From CAJCJE01 sp035948315 (GTDB lineage Bacteria > Actinomycetota > Actinomycetes > Mycobacteriales > Pseudonocardiaceae), in the NCBI GenBank assembly GCA_035948315.1, contig DASZJG010000049.1:62001-126000 (forward strand): 64,000 nucleotides of DNA, given 5' to 3'. Below the pieces are notes generated by a model. It did not search any database, was not told the DNA's origin, and was given only the letters and a program-made list of their open reading frames with translations. The translations under genes were made by a program, and so were the position numbers. Shown in pieces: positions 56,940 through 64,000 of this stretch. Position 1 is the stretch's first letter, and the number at the start of each line of letters is the position of its first letter.

Positions 56940-59216
56940 TCAGGGCGCCGATGCCGCGGCCTGGTCGGCTTCGACGAGCGCACTGGCCAGGCGCAGCGCC
57001 GACGTCCCCAGTCCGGTCGGCTGAAGGGAGAAGGTAACGCTGGTAGCCGGCGCGGTGGCCGGTCGATACCGGGCGCGCAGCTCGTCCTCGGGATAGCGGA
57101 GGCTGTGACGGTGCCAGTCGAGGATGCCCGCCATCCAGTCCTTGAGGTCGTCGGCGTGCTTGGTGAGCACCTGCTGGATGTCCTCGTCCAGATCCAACTC
57201 GACGAACATCGCGGGTAGGTCGTTGGTCACGATGTGCTCGAACTGTTCCATCCGCGCGGTCATCAGCCTGGCCACGACGTCCCGTGCCCGCAACCGGTCG
57301 ACGTTCAGGAACTTCTGCACGACAAGGACGATGTTGTGCAGCTCGCCCTCGAACTCGATCTCCTTCTGATAGGAGAACAGATCATTGGTGAAGCACGCAT
57401 AGTCGTGTGCCGCGGTGACCAACTCGTGCATGACCCGGTTCTGGTAGATCTCGTGCGGCACCACGTCGAAGTGGGCCAGGCGGGCCAGGTCCATGGTCAG
57501 TTCCGAGCCGAAGGTGCGGCGCCGCATCTCCACGTAGTCGATGGGATCCGGGATCCGGTTCTCGGCGTGGTTGACCAACTCCCACAGCCAACTCGTGGTC
57601 ATGCTCGTGATCGCGGCGCGGAACTCGCGCCGGGCCGGCGTGGACATCGGCTCGATCGTGCGCTGCCAGAGGTCGGCGAGACCGACTTCCAACTGGTTCG
57701 TCGGCTCGGATGTCGAGCCGCCGTCCAACGGCATGAACTCGGCCAGCCGGTCGAGCGCGTGTTTGGCGCCGACGAGGTTGTGGGTGGCGCTGAAGACGGC
57801 GGGTACGTAGTCATCGGCGTAGGTGCCCCAGGTCAACCAGTCCGTGCTCAGGTTGACCTCCTCCGCCGTGCCATCGGCGTTGATCATGGCCGCGCAGTGG
57901 GCGAGGTCGATGCCGACGAAGTACGGCTCGCTCCAGAGCCCGCCTGCCTCGACACCGGGTACCGAGTCGAACAGGCCGATACCACGTGCCCACTCGACGG
58001 AGTGCTCGCGCGCGGCGTCGAGGTGCGCACTGGTGCGCACCGGGTAGGGCATGTACAGGTCCGGCAGGGGCAGGTGGCCGACCGGCTCGTACGGCTGGTG
58101 CGAGTACTGCGCCGCTCGTCGGCGTGCACCCAACTTGTCCGGCGCGGACGCGAACATGGTGACGGCGCTCGCGAACTCGGTCGGCCCGCCGAGCGGGTTC
58201 GGCGTGCTCGCGACCGCGCCCTCGTTCATGTACCGGGACGAGCGCGCATGCCATTCGTGCCCGCCGGCCTGCCAGTCCTGCAGCCCCTTGACGTAGAGGC
58301 CGACGCGTACCCGCTGGTGGGGCGGGATCACGTACTCCAACAGCACCGCGGGCACGTCGACCAGTGCCGTGTGCTCGAACTGCTGTAGCCGGGAGGTGAG
58401 CAGATCGTTGACCAGTTCGGCCGCTTCCTGCGTGGGGAGGTCGAAGAACTTCTCGAACACCAGGACCGCGTTGGAGTTCTCGCCTTCCTCGCGCACCTCG
58501 CGCTGGTAGGAGAACAGGTCGTTGCGCAGGTGCACGGCGTCGGAGAAGGTGTCGGAGAGCACCTCCATCGGCCGCAGCGCGGCGATCTCGGCCGGGATCT
58601 CGGCCTGCGACGCGTACTCGACCAGGTTCGCCGACCACGGCGCGCCGCCAACCCGCCTGCGCATCTGCATGTACTCGATCGGGTTGGCGATCCGGCCGAT
58701 GTCGATGTTGTTGAGCTCCCACATCGACTCGACCATCAGGTTGTGCGTGCTGGTGATGAACCGGTCGCGCCAAGCAGGCGACATCGCGGGCACGGTTCGT
58801 TCCCACAGGTCCTTCAGACCGGCCTCGGCCGGATTGGTCGGCTCCGGCGGGGTTTCCCCCTCGCGGGTCATGAACTGTTCGAGATGGTCCAGATAGGCCC
58901 GGCCGCCTGCCGAGTCGCGGGAGTATTTGAAATGCTCGAGGAAGTGGTCGTCGAAGAAGAACACCCACACGTACCAGTCGGTGATCAGGTCCAGAGTGGG
59001 CCCGGCGCAATCCGGATGGGTATAGGCGCACATGAGCGCGTAGTCCATCTTGTCCAGCGCGGCCTGATCCCACACCACACCGCCGCTGGGCTTGGGCGCG
59101 TCCAGCATGCCCATGTCCCTGGCCCAGGCCGAGCTGTGCGCGCGCGACCGTTCGAGGTTCGGATTGAGCCTGGCCGGATACGGGAGATAGAAGTCGGGCA
59201 GTGCGAATGCCTGCAT
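56940..59216 (-). CDS. geoA: geosmin synthase (two-domain germacradienol-geosmin synthase)
   Basis: This bifunctional sesquiterpene cyclase turns farnesyl diphosphate into germacradienol (N-terminal domain) and then geosmin (C-terminal domain), the earthy odour compound. The 758-residue protein has two terpene synthase domains: the first with the aspartate motif FFFDDHFLEHF (about 86-96) and the Mg-binding triad RNDLFSYQREVREEGEN (about 231-247); the second, after a linker near residue 360, with ADDYVPAVF (about 467-475) and TNDLFSYQKEIEFEGELHN (about 610-628). The N terminus starts ALPDFYLPYPARLNPN. The ATG at 59216 gives MQAFALPDFYL, as in known enzymes; the ribosome site is weak. The gene stands alone with a terminator. 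Name by family; sure from both motif pairs. Confidence 0.95.
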   Translation of the reverse strand: MQAFALPDFYLPYPARLNPNLERSRAHSSAWARDMGMLDAPKPSGGVVWDQAALDKMDYALMCAYTHPDCAGPTLDLITDWYVWVFFFDDHFLEHFKYSRDSAGGRAYLDHLEQFMTREGETPPEPTNPAEAGLKDLWERTVPAMSPAWRDRFITSTHNLMVESMWELNNIDIGRIANPIEYMQMRRRVGGAPWSANLVEYASQAEIPAEIAALRPMEVLSDTFSDAVHLRNDLFSYQREVREEGENSNAVLVFEKFFDLPTQEAAELVNDLLTSRLQQFEHTALVDVPAVLLEYVIPPHQRVRVGLYVKGLQDWQAGGHEWHARSSRYMNEGAVASTPNPLGGPTEFASAVTMFASAPDKLGARRRAAQYSHQPYEPVGHLPLPDLYMPYPVRTSAHLDAAREHSVEWARGIGLFDSVPGVEAGGLWSEPYFVGIDLAHCAAMINADGTAEEVNLSTDWLTWGTYADDYVPAVFSATHNLVGAKHALDRLAEFMPLDGGSTSEPTNQLEVGLADLWQRTIEPMSTPARREFRAAITSMTTSWLWELVNHAENRIPDPIDYVEMRRRTFGSELTMDLARLAHFDVVPHEIYQNRVMHELVTAAHDYACFTNDLFSYQKEIEFEGELHNIVLVVQKFLNVDRLRARDVVARLMTARMEQFEHIVTNDLPAMFVELDLDEDIQQVLTKHADDLKDWMAGILDWHRHSLRYPEDELRARYRPATAPATSVTFSLQPTGLGTSALRLASALVEADQAAASAP

Positions 59217-59339
59217 GGCTAAGACCGTGTCATCGTGGGTATGGCCCGGCACACCTCCACCCGAGCGAACTCGCGTGCTATCGGGTGAATCAGAATTCCG
59301 CTGGTCGGGCCCGTCGCTACCACTGTGCGTACGTCCCGA

Positions 59340-60071
59340 TCAGTCACCCGAATGCGGCTTGCGCGACTCCCGCTCGATCGGACGCAGTTCGACGCAGCAC
59401 GCGCCCGCGTGCGGTTCGAGCACGGCCTCGACCGCCGTGGCGTTGAGGCCGGCGAGCACGCCCGCGCAGAACGACCGGTTGACCTCGCACACGAAGCCCG
59501 GTGCCTTGGTGGTCAGCGGATGGAACGGACAGTCGCGCAGCCGCAGCCGGTTCGGCGCCTCGCGGGTCGGCGTGAAGCCGTGCGTGGCGAGTACCTGCGC
59601 GGCCAGGGTCAGCGCTCGCTCGATGCCGAGCCGGCCGGGTTTGCTGCGCTGCTGCTCCTCGGCGCCGACAGCGGTGCCGTTGCCCTCGGCGACCCGTACC
59701 GCGGCCGTCCGCGCGGACTCGTCGGCGCCTTCGGTGAGCACGGCGTCGAGCAGGATCGCGGCGAGCAGTTCGTGCTGCCGCAGCGGAAAGTTGACCCGGA
59801 TGTCCAGCCCGGAAGGTTCGTAGACCTTCGGCGTGCGACCGACCTTGCGGATTCCGCTCAGTGCCGCGTAGTGGGCGCGTAGAACGCCTGCTTCGACCAG
59901 TTTGTCCAGATGAAACGCCGCGAGCTTGCGGGATATCCCGACCGCGCCTGCCGCCTCGTCCCGACTGACCGGCCTGCTGGCCTGCCGGATGAACGTGTAC
60001 ATGCCGCGCCGCAGCTCGTCCTCCAGCGCGGCGACCGCGCGGATCGAGGCGTCCGTATTCGGGGTCGACAT
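59340..60071 (-). CDS. HTH regulator with C-terminal cysteine cluster (SufR-like)
   Basis: A 243-residue ArsR/DeoR-type regulator. The winged helix is at about residues 20-75 (GMYTFIRQASRPVSRDEAAG, AVGISRKLAAFHLDKLVEAG). The C-terminal half carries cysteines in RDCPFHPLTTKAPGFVCEVN (C181 and C195), RSFCAGVLAG (C202) and HAGACCVELRP (C225/C226). The C-PFH-x-VC pattern matches SufR-type regulators, where cysteines bind a [4Fe-4S] cluster. The ATG at 60071 is used; a GTG or ATG upstream near 60104 is possible. It is divergent from folE, so folE may be its target. Iron-sulfur binding is inferred. Confidence 0.82.
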   Translation of the reverse strand: MSTPNTDASIRAVAALEDELRRGMYTFIRQASRPVSRDEAAGAVGISRKLAAFHLDKLVEAGVLRAHYAALSGIRKVGRTPKVYEPSGLDIRVNFPLRQHELLAAILLDAVLTEGADESARTAAVRVAEGNGTAVGAEEQQRSKPGRLGIERALTLAAQVLATHGFTPTREAPNRLRLRDCPFHPLTTKAPGFVCEVNRSFCAGVLAGLNATAVEAVLEPHAGACCVELRPIERESRKPHSGD

Positions 60072-60177
60072 GGCCGTTTCACCCGTTTTCACACTGTCCA
60101 CCATATCGCCTACGAAGATGGTAGCAATGTCTGTGACCCATGACTCCGTCAGCATCGCTTGACCACATGGTGAAATA

Positions 60178-60189
60178 AGACCAAGGTCT
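60178..60189. promoter_or_regulatory. operator-like inverted repeat between the regulator and folE
   Basis: AGACC-AA-GGTCT, with flanking AAT/ATT, is a perfect five-base inverted repeat in the AT-rich divergent gap between the SufR-like regulator (60071) and folE (60258), 69 bases upstream of folE. Confidence 0.4.
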
Positions 60190-60257
60190 ATTTACGAAAT
60201 TGCCCAGGAGGGCGGAGGCTGGAAGTCAGGTTGTTCTCTCCCCGCAAGGACGTTGCC

Positions 60258-60854
60258 ATGTCTGTCGAGTCTGCCCTGCGCGTCGTGAACGAGCCCGAAT
60301 CCGTCGACCTGGACGAGGCGGAGCACGCCGCGGCGGCGTTCCTGCACGCCCTTGGCGTGTCCACCGACTCGGAGAGCATGCGCGGCACGCCCCGGCGGAT
60401 GGCCAAGGCGTACACCGAGTTGTTCACCCCGCGACCGTTCGACCTGACCACGTTCCCCAACGACGAGGGCTACGACGAACTGGTGCTGGCCCGCGACATC
60501 CCGGTGCGCTCGGTGTGCGAACACCATCTGCTGCCGTTCGTCGGCGTCGCGCACGTCGGCTACCTGCCGGGCGACCGCATCCTGGGGCTGTCCAAGCTGG
60601 CCAGGATCGTCGAGCACTTCGCCTGCCGGCCGCAGGTGCAGGAGCGACTCACCAAACAGGTCGCGGACTGGCTGTGCGAGCAGTTGCACCCGAAGGGCGT
60701 CGGTGTGGTGATCGAGGCCGAGCACACCTGTATGACGCTGCGCGGTGTGCAGGCGACCGGCTCGACGACGATCACCTCGACGCTGCTCGGCACGCTCCGC
60801 GAGGATGCCCGTTCCCGCCAGGAGTTCTTCGCCCTGGCCGGCGCCAACGCCTGA
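60258..60854 (+). CDS. folE: GTP cyclohydrolase I
   Basis: FolE converts GTP to 7,8-dihydroneopterin triphosphate, the first step of folate and pterin synthesis. The 198-residue product is normal length with the zinc ligands in RSVCEHHLLPFVGVAHVGY (Cys87 and His90) and EAEHTCMTLRGVQATGS (Cys158), and the substrate loop LGLSKLARIVEHFACRPQVQ. The ATG at 60258 follows AAGGA. It is not in a folate operon; it stands alone divergent from a cysteine-rich regulator. This may be a second copy for a special pterin, or the sole enzyme under redox or iron control; the window does not tell. An LLM oxidoreductase gene converges on its end. Confidence 0.95.
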   Translation: MSVESALRVVNEPESVDLDEAEHAAAAFLHALGVSTDSESMRGTPRRMAKAYTELFTPRPFDLTTFPNDEGYDELVLARDIPVRSVCEHHLLPFVGVAHVGYLPGDRILGLSKLARIVEHFACRPQVQERLTKQVADWLCEQLHPKGVGVVIEAEHTCMTLRGVQATGSTTITSTLLGTLREDARSRQEFFALAGANA

Positions 60855-60886
60855 CCGCGCCGGCGCCGAGCCGATAGGGCACGGAG

Positions 60887-61777
60887 TCAGTCGAGGAACG
60901 CCTTGGCTTCCGCGATCAAATCGCAGGTGCGTTCCCAGTCGCCGCCCGCGATGCCGAGCACCAGATGCCGCACGCCGGCCTCGGCGAATTCGGCGAACCG
61001 ATCCGCCGCCTGTCGCGTGCTACCGCTGATCGGCAGTTTCGCGGCCTGTTCCGGCGCGATGCCATAGGTGCTGGCCAGTCTGGCCGCGTATTCCTCCACT
61101 GTGGACTTGTCGCTGCCGAGTCCGGCGACGCCGCCCATGGTGAGCATGGGCACCGGGCGCTGCTCGGCGTCGGCGAACTCGGTGAGGCGGGCAATGGCGG
61201 GCCGGGCGGCTTGCGCGGTCATCATCGAGGGAAACCAGGCGGAGCCGTGGCGAACCGCGCGTCGGACGGCGGCGTCCGAACCACCGCCGATCCAGATCGG
61301 CGGGACGGTCGCACCGGGCGCGAGGGTGAGTTCGTGGCCGTTGAGCACGGTCGGTTTGCCGGCGATCAGGTCCGGCAGCAGTTCCAGTGCGGCGTCGGTG
61401 CGTTTGCCGCGTTCGCGGTAGGGCACGCCGACCGCGTGCCACGCGGACTCGCCGTACATCGGCCCACCGATGCCGACGCCGAGAATGACCCGCCCCTGCG
61501 CGAGTTGTTGCAGCGTGGCGACCTGTTTGGCGGCCCACGCGACCTGGCGCAGGGCGAGCACCATGGTGCCGTAGCCGAGTTCGATCCGACTGGTGACGGC
61601 CGCCGCCCCGGCGAGGACGACCGTGCTGTCCAGGATCGGTCGGAAGCCGGCGAGATGGTCGCCGACGAACGCGGAGTCGAGGCCGGCCTGCTCAGCGTGC
61701 CGGGCACGTTCGGGTAGCTCGGCGGCCGCGATGCTGTTGTTGGCGCTCAGCGAGACGCCGATTTTGATGGTTGGCAA
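60887..61777 (-). CDS. LLM class (probably F420-dependent) oxidoreductase
   Basis: A luciferase-like TIM-barrel oxidoreductase of 296 residues. It shows IKIGVSLSANNSIAAAELP at the start, AEQAGLDSAFVGDHLAGFRP (about 29-48), GYGTMVLALRQVAWAAKQVATLQQ and GRVILGVGIGGPMYGESAW (about 95-113), the cofactor phosphate-binding segment of the F420 group. The start is TTG at 61777, preceded by GGGGGA, a good ribosome site; no ATG or GTG nearby fits. Substrate unknown; F420 use is by family. It is sixteen bases downstream of the quinone-oxidoreductase-like gene on the same strand, so they are probably one operon. Confidence 0.88.
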   Translation of the reverse strand: MPTIKIGVSLSANNSIAAAELPERARHAEQAGLDSAFVGDHLAGFRPILDSTVVLAGAAAVTSRIELGYGTMVLALRQVAWAAKQVATLQQLAQGRVILGVGIGGPMYGESAWHAVGVPYRERGKRTDAALELLPDLIAGKPTVLNGHELTLAPGATVPPIWIGGGSDAAVRRAVRHGSAWFPSMMTAQAARPAIARLTEFADAEQRPVPMLTMGGVAGLGSDKSTVEEYAARLASTYGIAPEQAAKLPISGSTRQAADRFAEFAEAGVRHLVLGIAGGDWERTCDLIAEAKAFLD

Positions 61778-61793
61778 CGGAAATCCCCCAAAA

Positions 61794-62732
61794 CTAGACG
61801 ATCAACAAGGTCTTGCCGATGGCGCCGCGCGCTTCGATCGTCGCGTGCGCGCGAGCGGCTTCGGCGAGCGGAAAGGTCTGGCCGATCGTGGGCCGGAGCC
61901 GTCCGTCGGCCGCCAGCGTGAGCGCGGTCCTGGCCAGGTCGCGGATCTCGGCCGGGGTGCGGTTGAACTGGTGCAGGCCGACGACGGTGATCCCGCGCGC
62001 GCCGACCTCGGCCGGGTCGGGCCTGGTCATGGTGCCGCTCGCGGCCCCGTGCAAGCAGAACCTGCCGCCCGGCCGCACCAGGCCGAACGCGGCCTGCCCG
62101 ACCTCGCCGCCGACGCCGTCGAAGACGAGGTCGAGACCGGCCCCACCGGTCACCGTCCGTACCTGTTCCGGCCAGTCGCGCGAGGTGTAGTCGATGACGG
62201 CGACCGCGCCCGAATCCTTGGCCACGGCCAGTTTCGGTTGGCTGCCCGCCACGCCGATCACCCGCGCTCCGGCGGCCGTCGCGAGTTGCACGAGCAGGCT
62301 CCCGACACCGCCGCCCGCTGCCTCGACCAGCACCCATTCGCCTTCGGCCGGCATGGCCATCTCGGTGAGGCCGAGTGCGGTGCGGCCGTCGGCGAGCAGG
62401 GCGAGGGCGTCGGTCGGGGCGAGTCCGGCCGGGACGTCGATCAGCTCGTCGGCGTCCACGGCGACGCGTTCGGCGTAGCCGCCGAGACCGCCGGTGGTAC
62501 TGACCACCTGCCGGCCGAGCGCGGTGCCGGCCACCCCGTTGCCGAGTACGACGGGCAGATCGCGCGGCGGGCGAAGTGCGAAAGTCCCGGCCCTGACCTG
62601 CGTTTCGATGAAGGTGATGCTCGCCGCGGCGACCTCGATCAACACCTGGCCCGGCCCGGCCACCGGGTCGGGCACCTCCCTGAGCACCAGGTTCTCCGGT
62701 GGGCCGAACTCACTCAGTACCACGGCACGCAT
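61794..62732 (-). CDS. zinc-free MDR quinone oxidoreductase-like protein
   Basis: A 312-residue NADPH-dependent medium-chain reductase of the quinone-oxidoreductase group. The start MRAVVLSEFGPPENLVLREV and the segments VLIEVAAASITFIETQVRAG (about 31-50), PVVLGNGVAG and the Rossmann motif VLVEAAGGGVGSLLVQLATA (about 134-153) are typical, and no structural or catalytic zinc cysteines are seen. The ATG at 62732 follows AAGGGGGCGG. It is divergent from the TetR gene at 62830, whose operator repeats lie in the gap, and is followed by the LLM oxidoreductase gene. Two reductases under one TetR repressor suggest a detoxification unit for quinones or enones. Confidence 0.9.
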   Translation of the reverse strand: MRAVVLSEFGPPENLVLREVPDPVAGPGQVLIEVAAASITFIETQVRAGTFALRPPRDLPVVLGNGVAGTALGRQVVSTTGGLGGYAERVAVDADELIDVPAGLAPTDALALLADGRTALGLTEMAMPAEGEWVLVEAAGGGVGSLLVQLATAAGARVIGVAGSQPKLAVAKDSGAVAVIDYTSRDWPEQVRTVTGGAGLDLVFDGVGGEVGQAAFGLVRPGGRFCLHGAASGTMTRPDPAEVGARGITVVGLHQFNRTPAEIRDLARTALTLAADGRLRPTIGQTFPLAEAARAHATIEARGAIGKTLLIV

Positions 62733-62757
62733 GCCGCCCCCTTTATTCGGAATCATT

Positions 62758-62791
62758 CGCTCCGAAATCTATAACGGAGTGAAACGCTCCG
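62758..62791. promoter_or_regulatory. triple half-site operator of the TetR regulator
   Basis: CGCTCCG (62758-62764), CGGAGTG (62775-62781) and CGCTCCG (62785-62791) lie in one 34-base stretch in the gap between the divergent quinone-oxidoreductase-like and TetR genes. The last two form a 17-base near-palindrome, CGGAGTGAAACGCTCCG, typical of TetR operators. Confidence 0.6.
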
Positions 62792-62829
62792 CAAGGTAGG
62801 CTCGGCTCGCACAGCGGGGAGTGGGACAG

Positions 62830-63474
62830 ATGACCGGAGAGCAACCGAGCAACAGACGCGGGCGCCAGGCGGAGGCGGCACGCAACGATCTGCTGCTGCT
62901 CGACGCGGCCCGCGAGGTCTTCTTCTGCCACGGTTTCGACGCGCCGGTGTCGATGGTCGCCCAACAGGCGGGCGTGGGGATCGGCAGCCTCTACCGGCGC
63001 TACGCGACCAAGGAGGCACTGCTGCAACACCTGTGCCTCGTCGCGATGCGGCAGGCCATCGACGCGGCAGCGGCCGGGCTCGCGGACACCGAGCCGTGGC
63101 AGGGACTCGTCGAGTACATCCGGCGCTGCGTCGAGTTCGGCGCGGGCGCGCTCGCACCGATCGCGGGCACCTTCGACAGCACGCCGGAAATGTGGTCCAC
63201 CGCGCGGGAAGCCCGCGATCTGGTCGAACGACTCGTGGACCGGGCGCAGCACGCCGGGGAACTGCGCAACGGGGTGACCGCCCTGGACATCGCGCTGCTG
63301 ATCGAACGGTTCACCAGGCGCATCGGGCTGCCGAGCGACGAGGAGGAGAACAACCGCTCCCGCCTGCTCGCCATCGCCATCGACGGCCTGCACGCGACCA
63401 ACGTCGAACCACTACCAGGGCGGCCACCCAGCGCACAGCACTACGAAGGCCGCTGGGTCCACAGAGACACCAAC
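62830..63474 (+). CDS. TetR family regulator
   Basis: A 215-residue repressor. The helix-turn-helix is DLLLLDAAREVFFCHGFDAP / VSMVAQQAGVGIGSLYRRYA (about 20-60), followed by KEALLQHL and the helical ligand domain with WQGLVEYIRRCVEFGAG. The ATG at 62830 has GGGAG nine bases upstream; a GTG three codons earlier is too close to that site. It is divergent from the quinone-oxidoreductase-like and LLM genes with three operator half-sites between, so it probably represses both itself and that operon. Its stop (63475-63477) overlaps the end of the convergent SDR gene. Confidence 0.88.
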
Positions 63475-64000
63475 TAGCCCAGGAAGATGTCGGGCTGCAG
63501 CTGATCCTCGCTCGCGCCCGGATAGCGGTAGGAATCGAAGTCCGTGACGCCCGCCTCGCGCAGCACCTCGTCGTCGATCAGGGTCTGCCCGGTGTATTCC
63601 CTGGCGGGCTTGGCGAAGACCTCGTACGCGGCGTCGGCCATGATCTCCGGCCGGCGCGAGACGGCCATGGCCGCGTCGCCGCCGACGATGTTCTGGATGG
63701 CCGCGGTCGCGATCGTGGTGCGCGGCCACAGGCAGTTCGCGGCCAGGCCCTCTTCCCGGTACTGCTCGGCAACGCCCAGCGTCAGCATGGTCATGCCGAA
63801 CTTGCTGATCGTGTACGGCGCGTGCGCGGCCAGCCAGCGCCGGTCCGGGTCCAGCGGCGGCGAGAGGGTGAGCACGTGCCCGTTGCTCGACTTGAGCAGG
63901 TGCGGCAGGGCGGCCGAGGTGAGCACGAAAGTCCCGCGCACGTTGATGTTCATCATCAGGTCGAAGCGCTTGACCGGCAGGTGGCCGATGTTGTTCAGAT
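63474..64000 (-). CDS. SDR family oxidoreductase (HSDL2-like), 5' end beyond the window
   Basis: The C-terminal 175 residues or so of a short-chain dehydrogenase; the frame stays open to the last base of the window, so the start lies outside. The visible part has MNINVRGTFVLTSAALPHLL (NVRG is the usual NxxG helix start), HVLTLSPPLD with the catalytic serine, HAPYTISKFGMTMLTLG with the YxxxK pair (Tyr and Lys intact), NCLWPRTTIATAA and the C-terminal REAGVTDFDSYRYPGAS. This long tail with FDSYRY is the pattern of HSDL2-like SDRs, of unclear substrate. Its stop overlaps that of the TetR gene by two bases. Confidence 0.88.
   Translation of the reverse strand, partial: LNNIGHLPVKRFDLMMNINVRGTFVLTSAALPHLLKSSNGHVLTLSPPLDPDRRWLAAHAPYTISKFGMTMLTLGVAEQYREEGLAANCLWPRTTIATAAIQNIVGGDAAMAVSRRPEIMADAAYEVFAKPAREYTGQTLIDDEVLREAGVTDFDSYRYPGASEDQLQPDIFLG

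Overview
The window is a continuous stretch of very GC-rich chromosome from a filamentous or mycolate-type actinomycete. The best guess is a member of the Pseudonocardiales. The evidence is the many GTG starts (and one TTG) behind good ribosome binding sites, a SepH cell-division protein, a TrmH-type methyltransferase / DUF2537 / SepH / SerC / second citrate synthase order that resembles the Mycobacterium Rv0881-Rv0889 neighbourhood, a GlpD / TetR / flavoprotein block resembling Rv2249c-Rv2251, a PE/PPE/EspG-like trio, an F420-type luciferase-like oxidoreductase and a two-domain geosmin synthase. There are no insertion sequences, integrases, CRISPR arrays, rRNA or tRNA genes that I could see. 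All assignments are from reading the sequence; no database was searched.

Layout. 1-6.1 kb: the 3' part of a SpoU/TrmH rRNA methyltransferase, a DUF2537 membrane protein, sepH, serC, a short citrate synthase (citA) and, divergently, pdxH. 6.2-14.1 kb: an MFS exporter, a DUF3558 lipoprotein, an aldose epimerase, a right-handed-helix-like membrane protein, an amidohydrolase, an acyl-CoA dehydrogenase and a PfkB sugar kinase. 14.1-16.2 kb: a weakly coding region with a possible 22-residue peptide gene, then the main citrate synthase gltA. 16.2-24.4 kb: a NatA/NatB-like ABC pair with a coupled third gene, glpD-tetR with a divergent alkyl-DHAP-synthase-like flavoprotein, an AT-richer orphan membrane protein and an MDR oxidoreductase. 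24.5-29.4 kb: the most unusual locus, with a soluble tandem-domain FtsK/SpoIIIE ATPase, two paralogous 82- and 86-residue helical proteins, a proline-rich two-domain protein and a coiled-coil protein. 29.5-39.7 kb: assorted metabolic enzymes and regulators (SDR, AraC, PhzF with LysR, RHH protein with D-amino-acid oxidase, lipase, double gamma-glutamylcyclotransferase, secreted C39 peptidase, thioesterase). 39.7-45.1 kb: a sugar-type ABC importer without its ATPase, an acyl-CoA ligase and a small P-loop kinase. 45.2-47.9 kb: the PE/PPE/EspG-like trio. 48.1-53.4 kb: PEP-mutase-family enzyme with divergent MocR regulator, a membrane Fe-S reductase and an acetate-transporter-family protein. 53.5-56.8 kb: glycine riboswitch followed by gcvH-glyA-sdaA. 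56.9-64 kb: geosmin synthase, a cysteine-containing regulator divergent from folE, an LLM oxidoreductase, a quinone-oxidoreductase-like enzyme divergent from a TetR regulator with clear operator repeats, and the C-terminal part of an SDR running off the window.

How genes work together. The riboswitch operon joins glycine sensing to one-carbon transfer (GcvH, GlyA) and serine deamination to pyruvate (SdaA). Two citrate synthases lie 10 kb apart; one carries Glu where the family has the catalytic Asp. Two separate loci carry small WXG100/PE/PPE-like proteins, and in each a strong hairpin separates the small-protein genes from the downstream cytosolic partner. The FtsK-type locus is the best candidate for an undescribed system.
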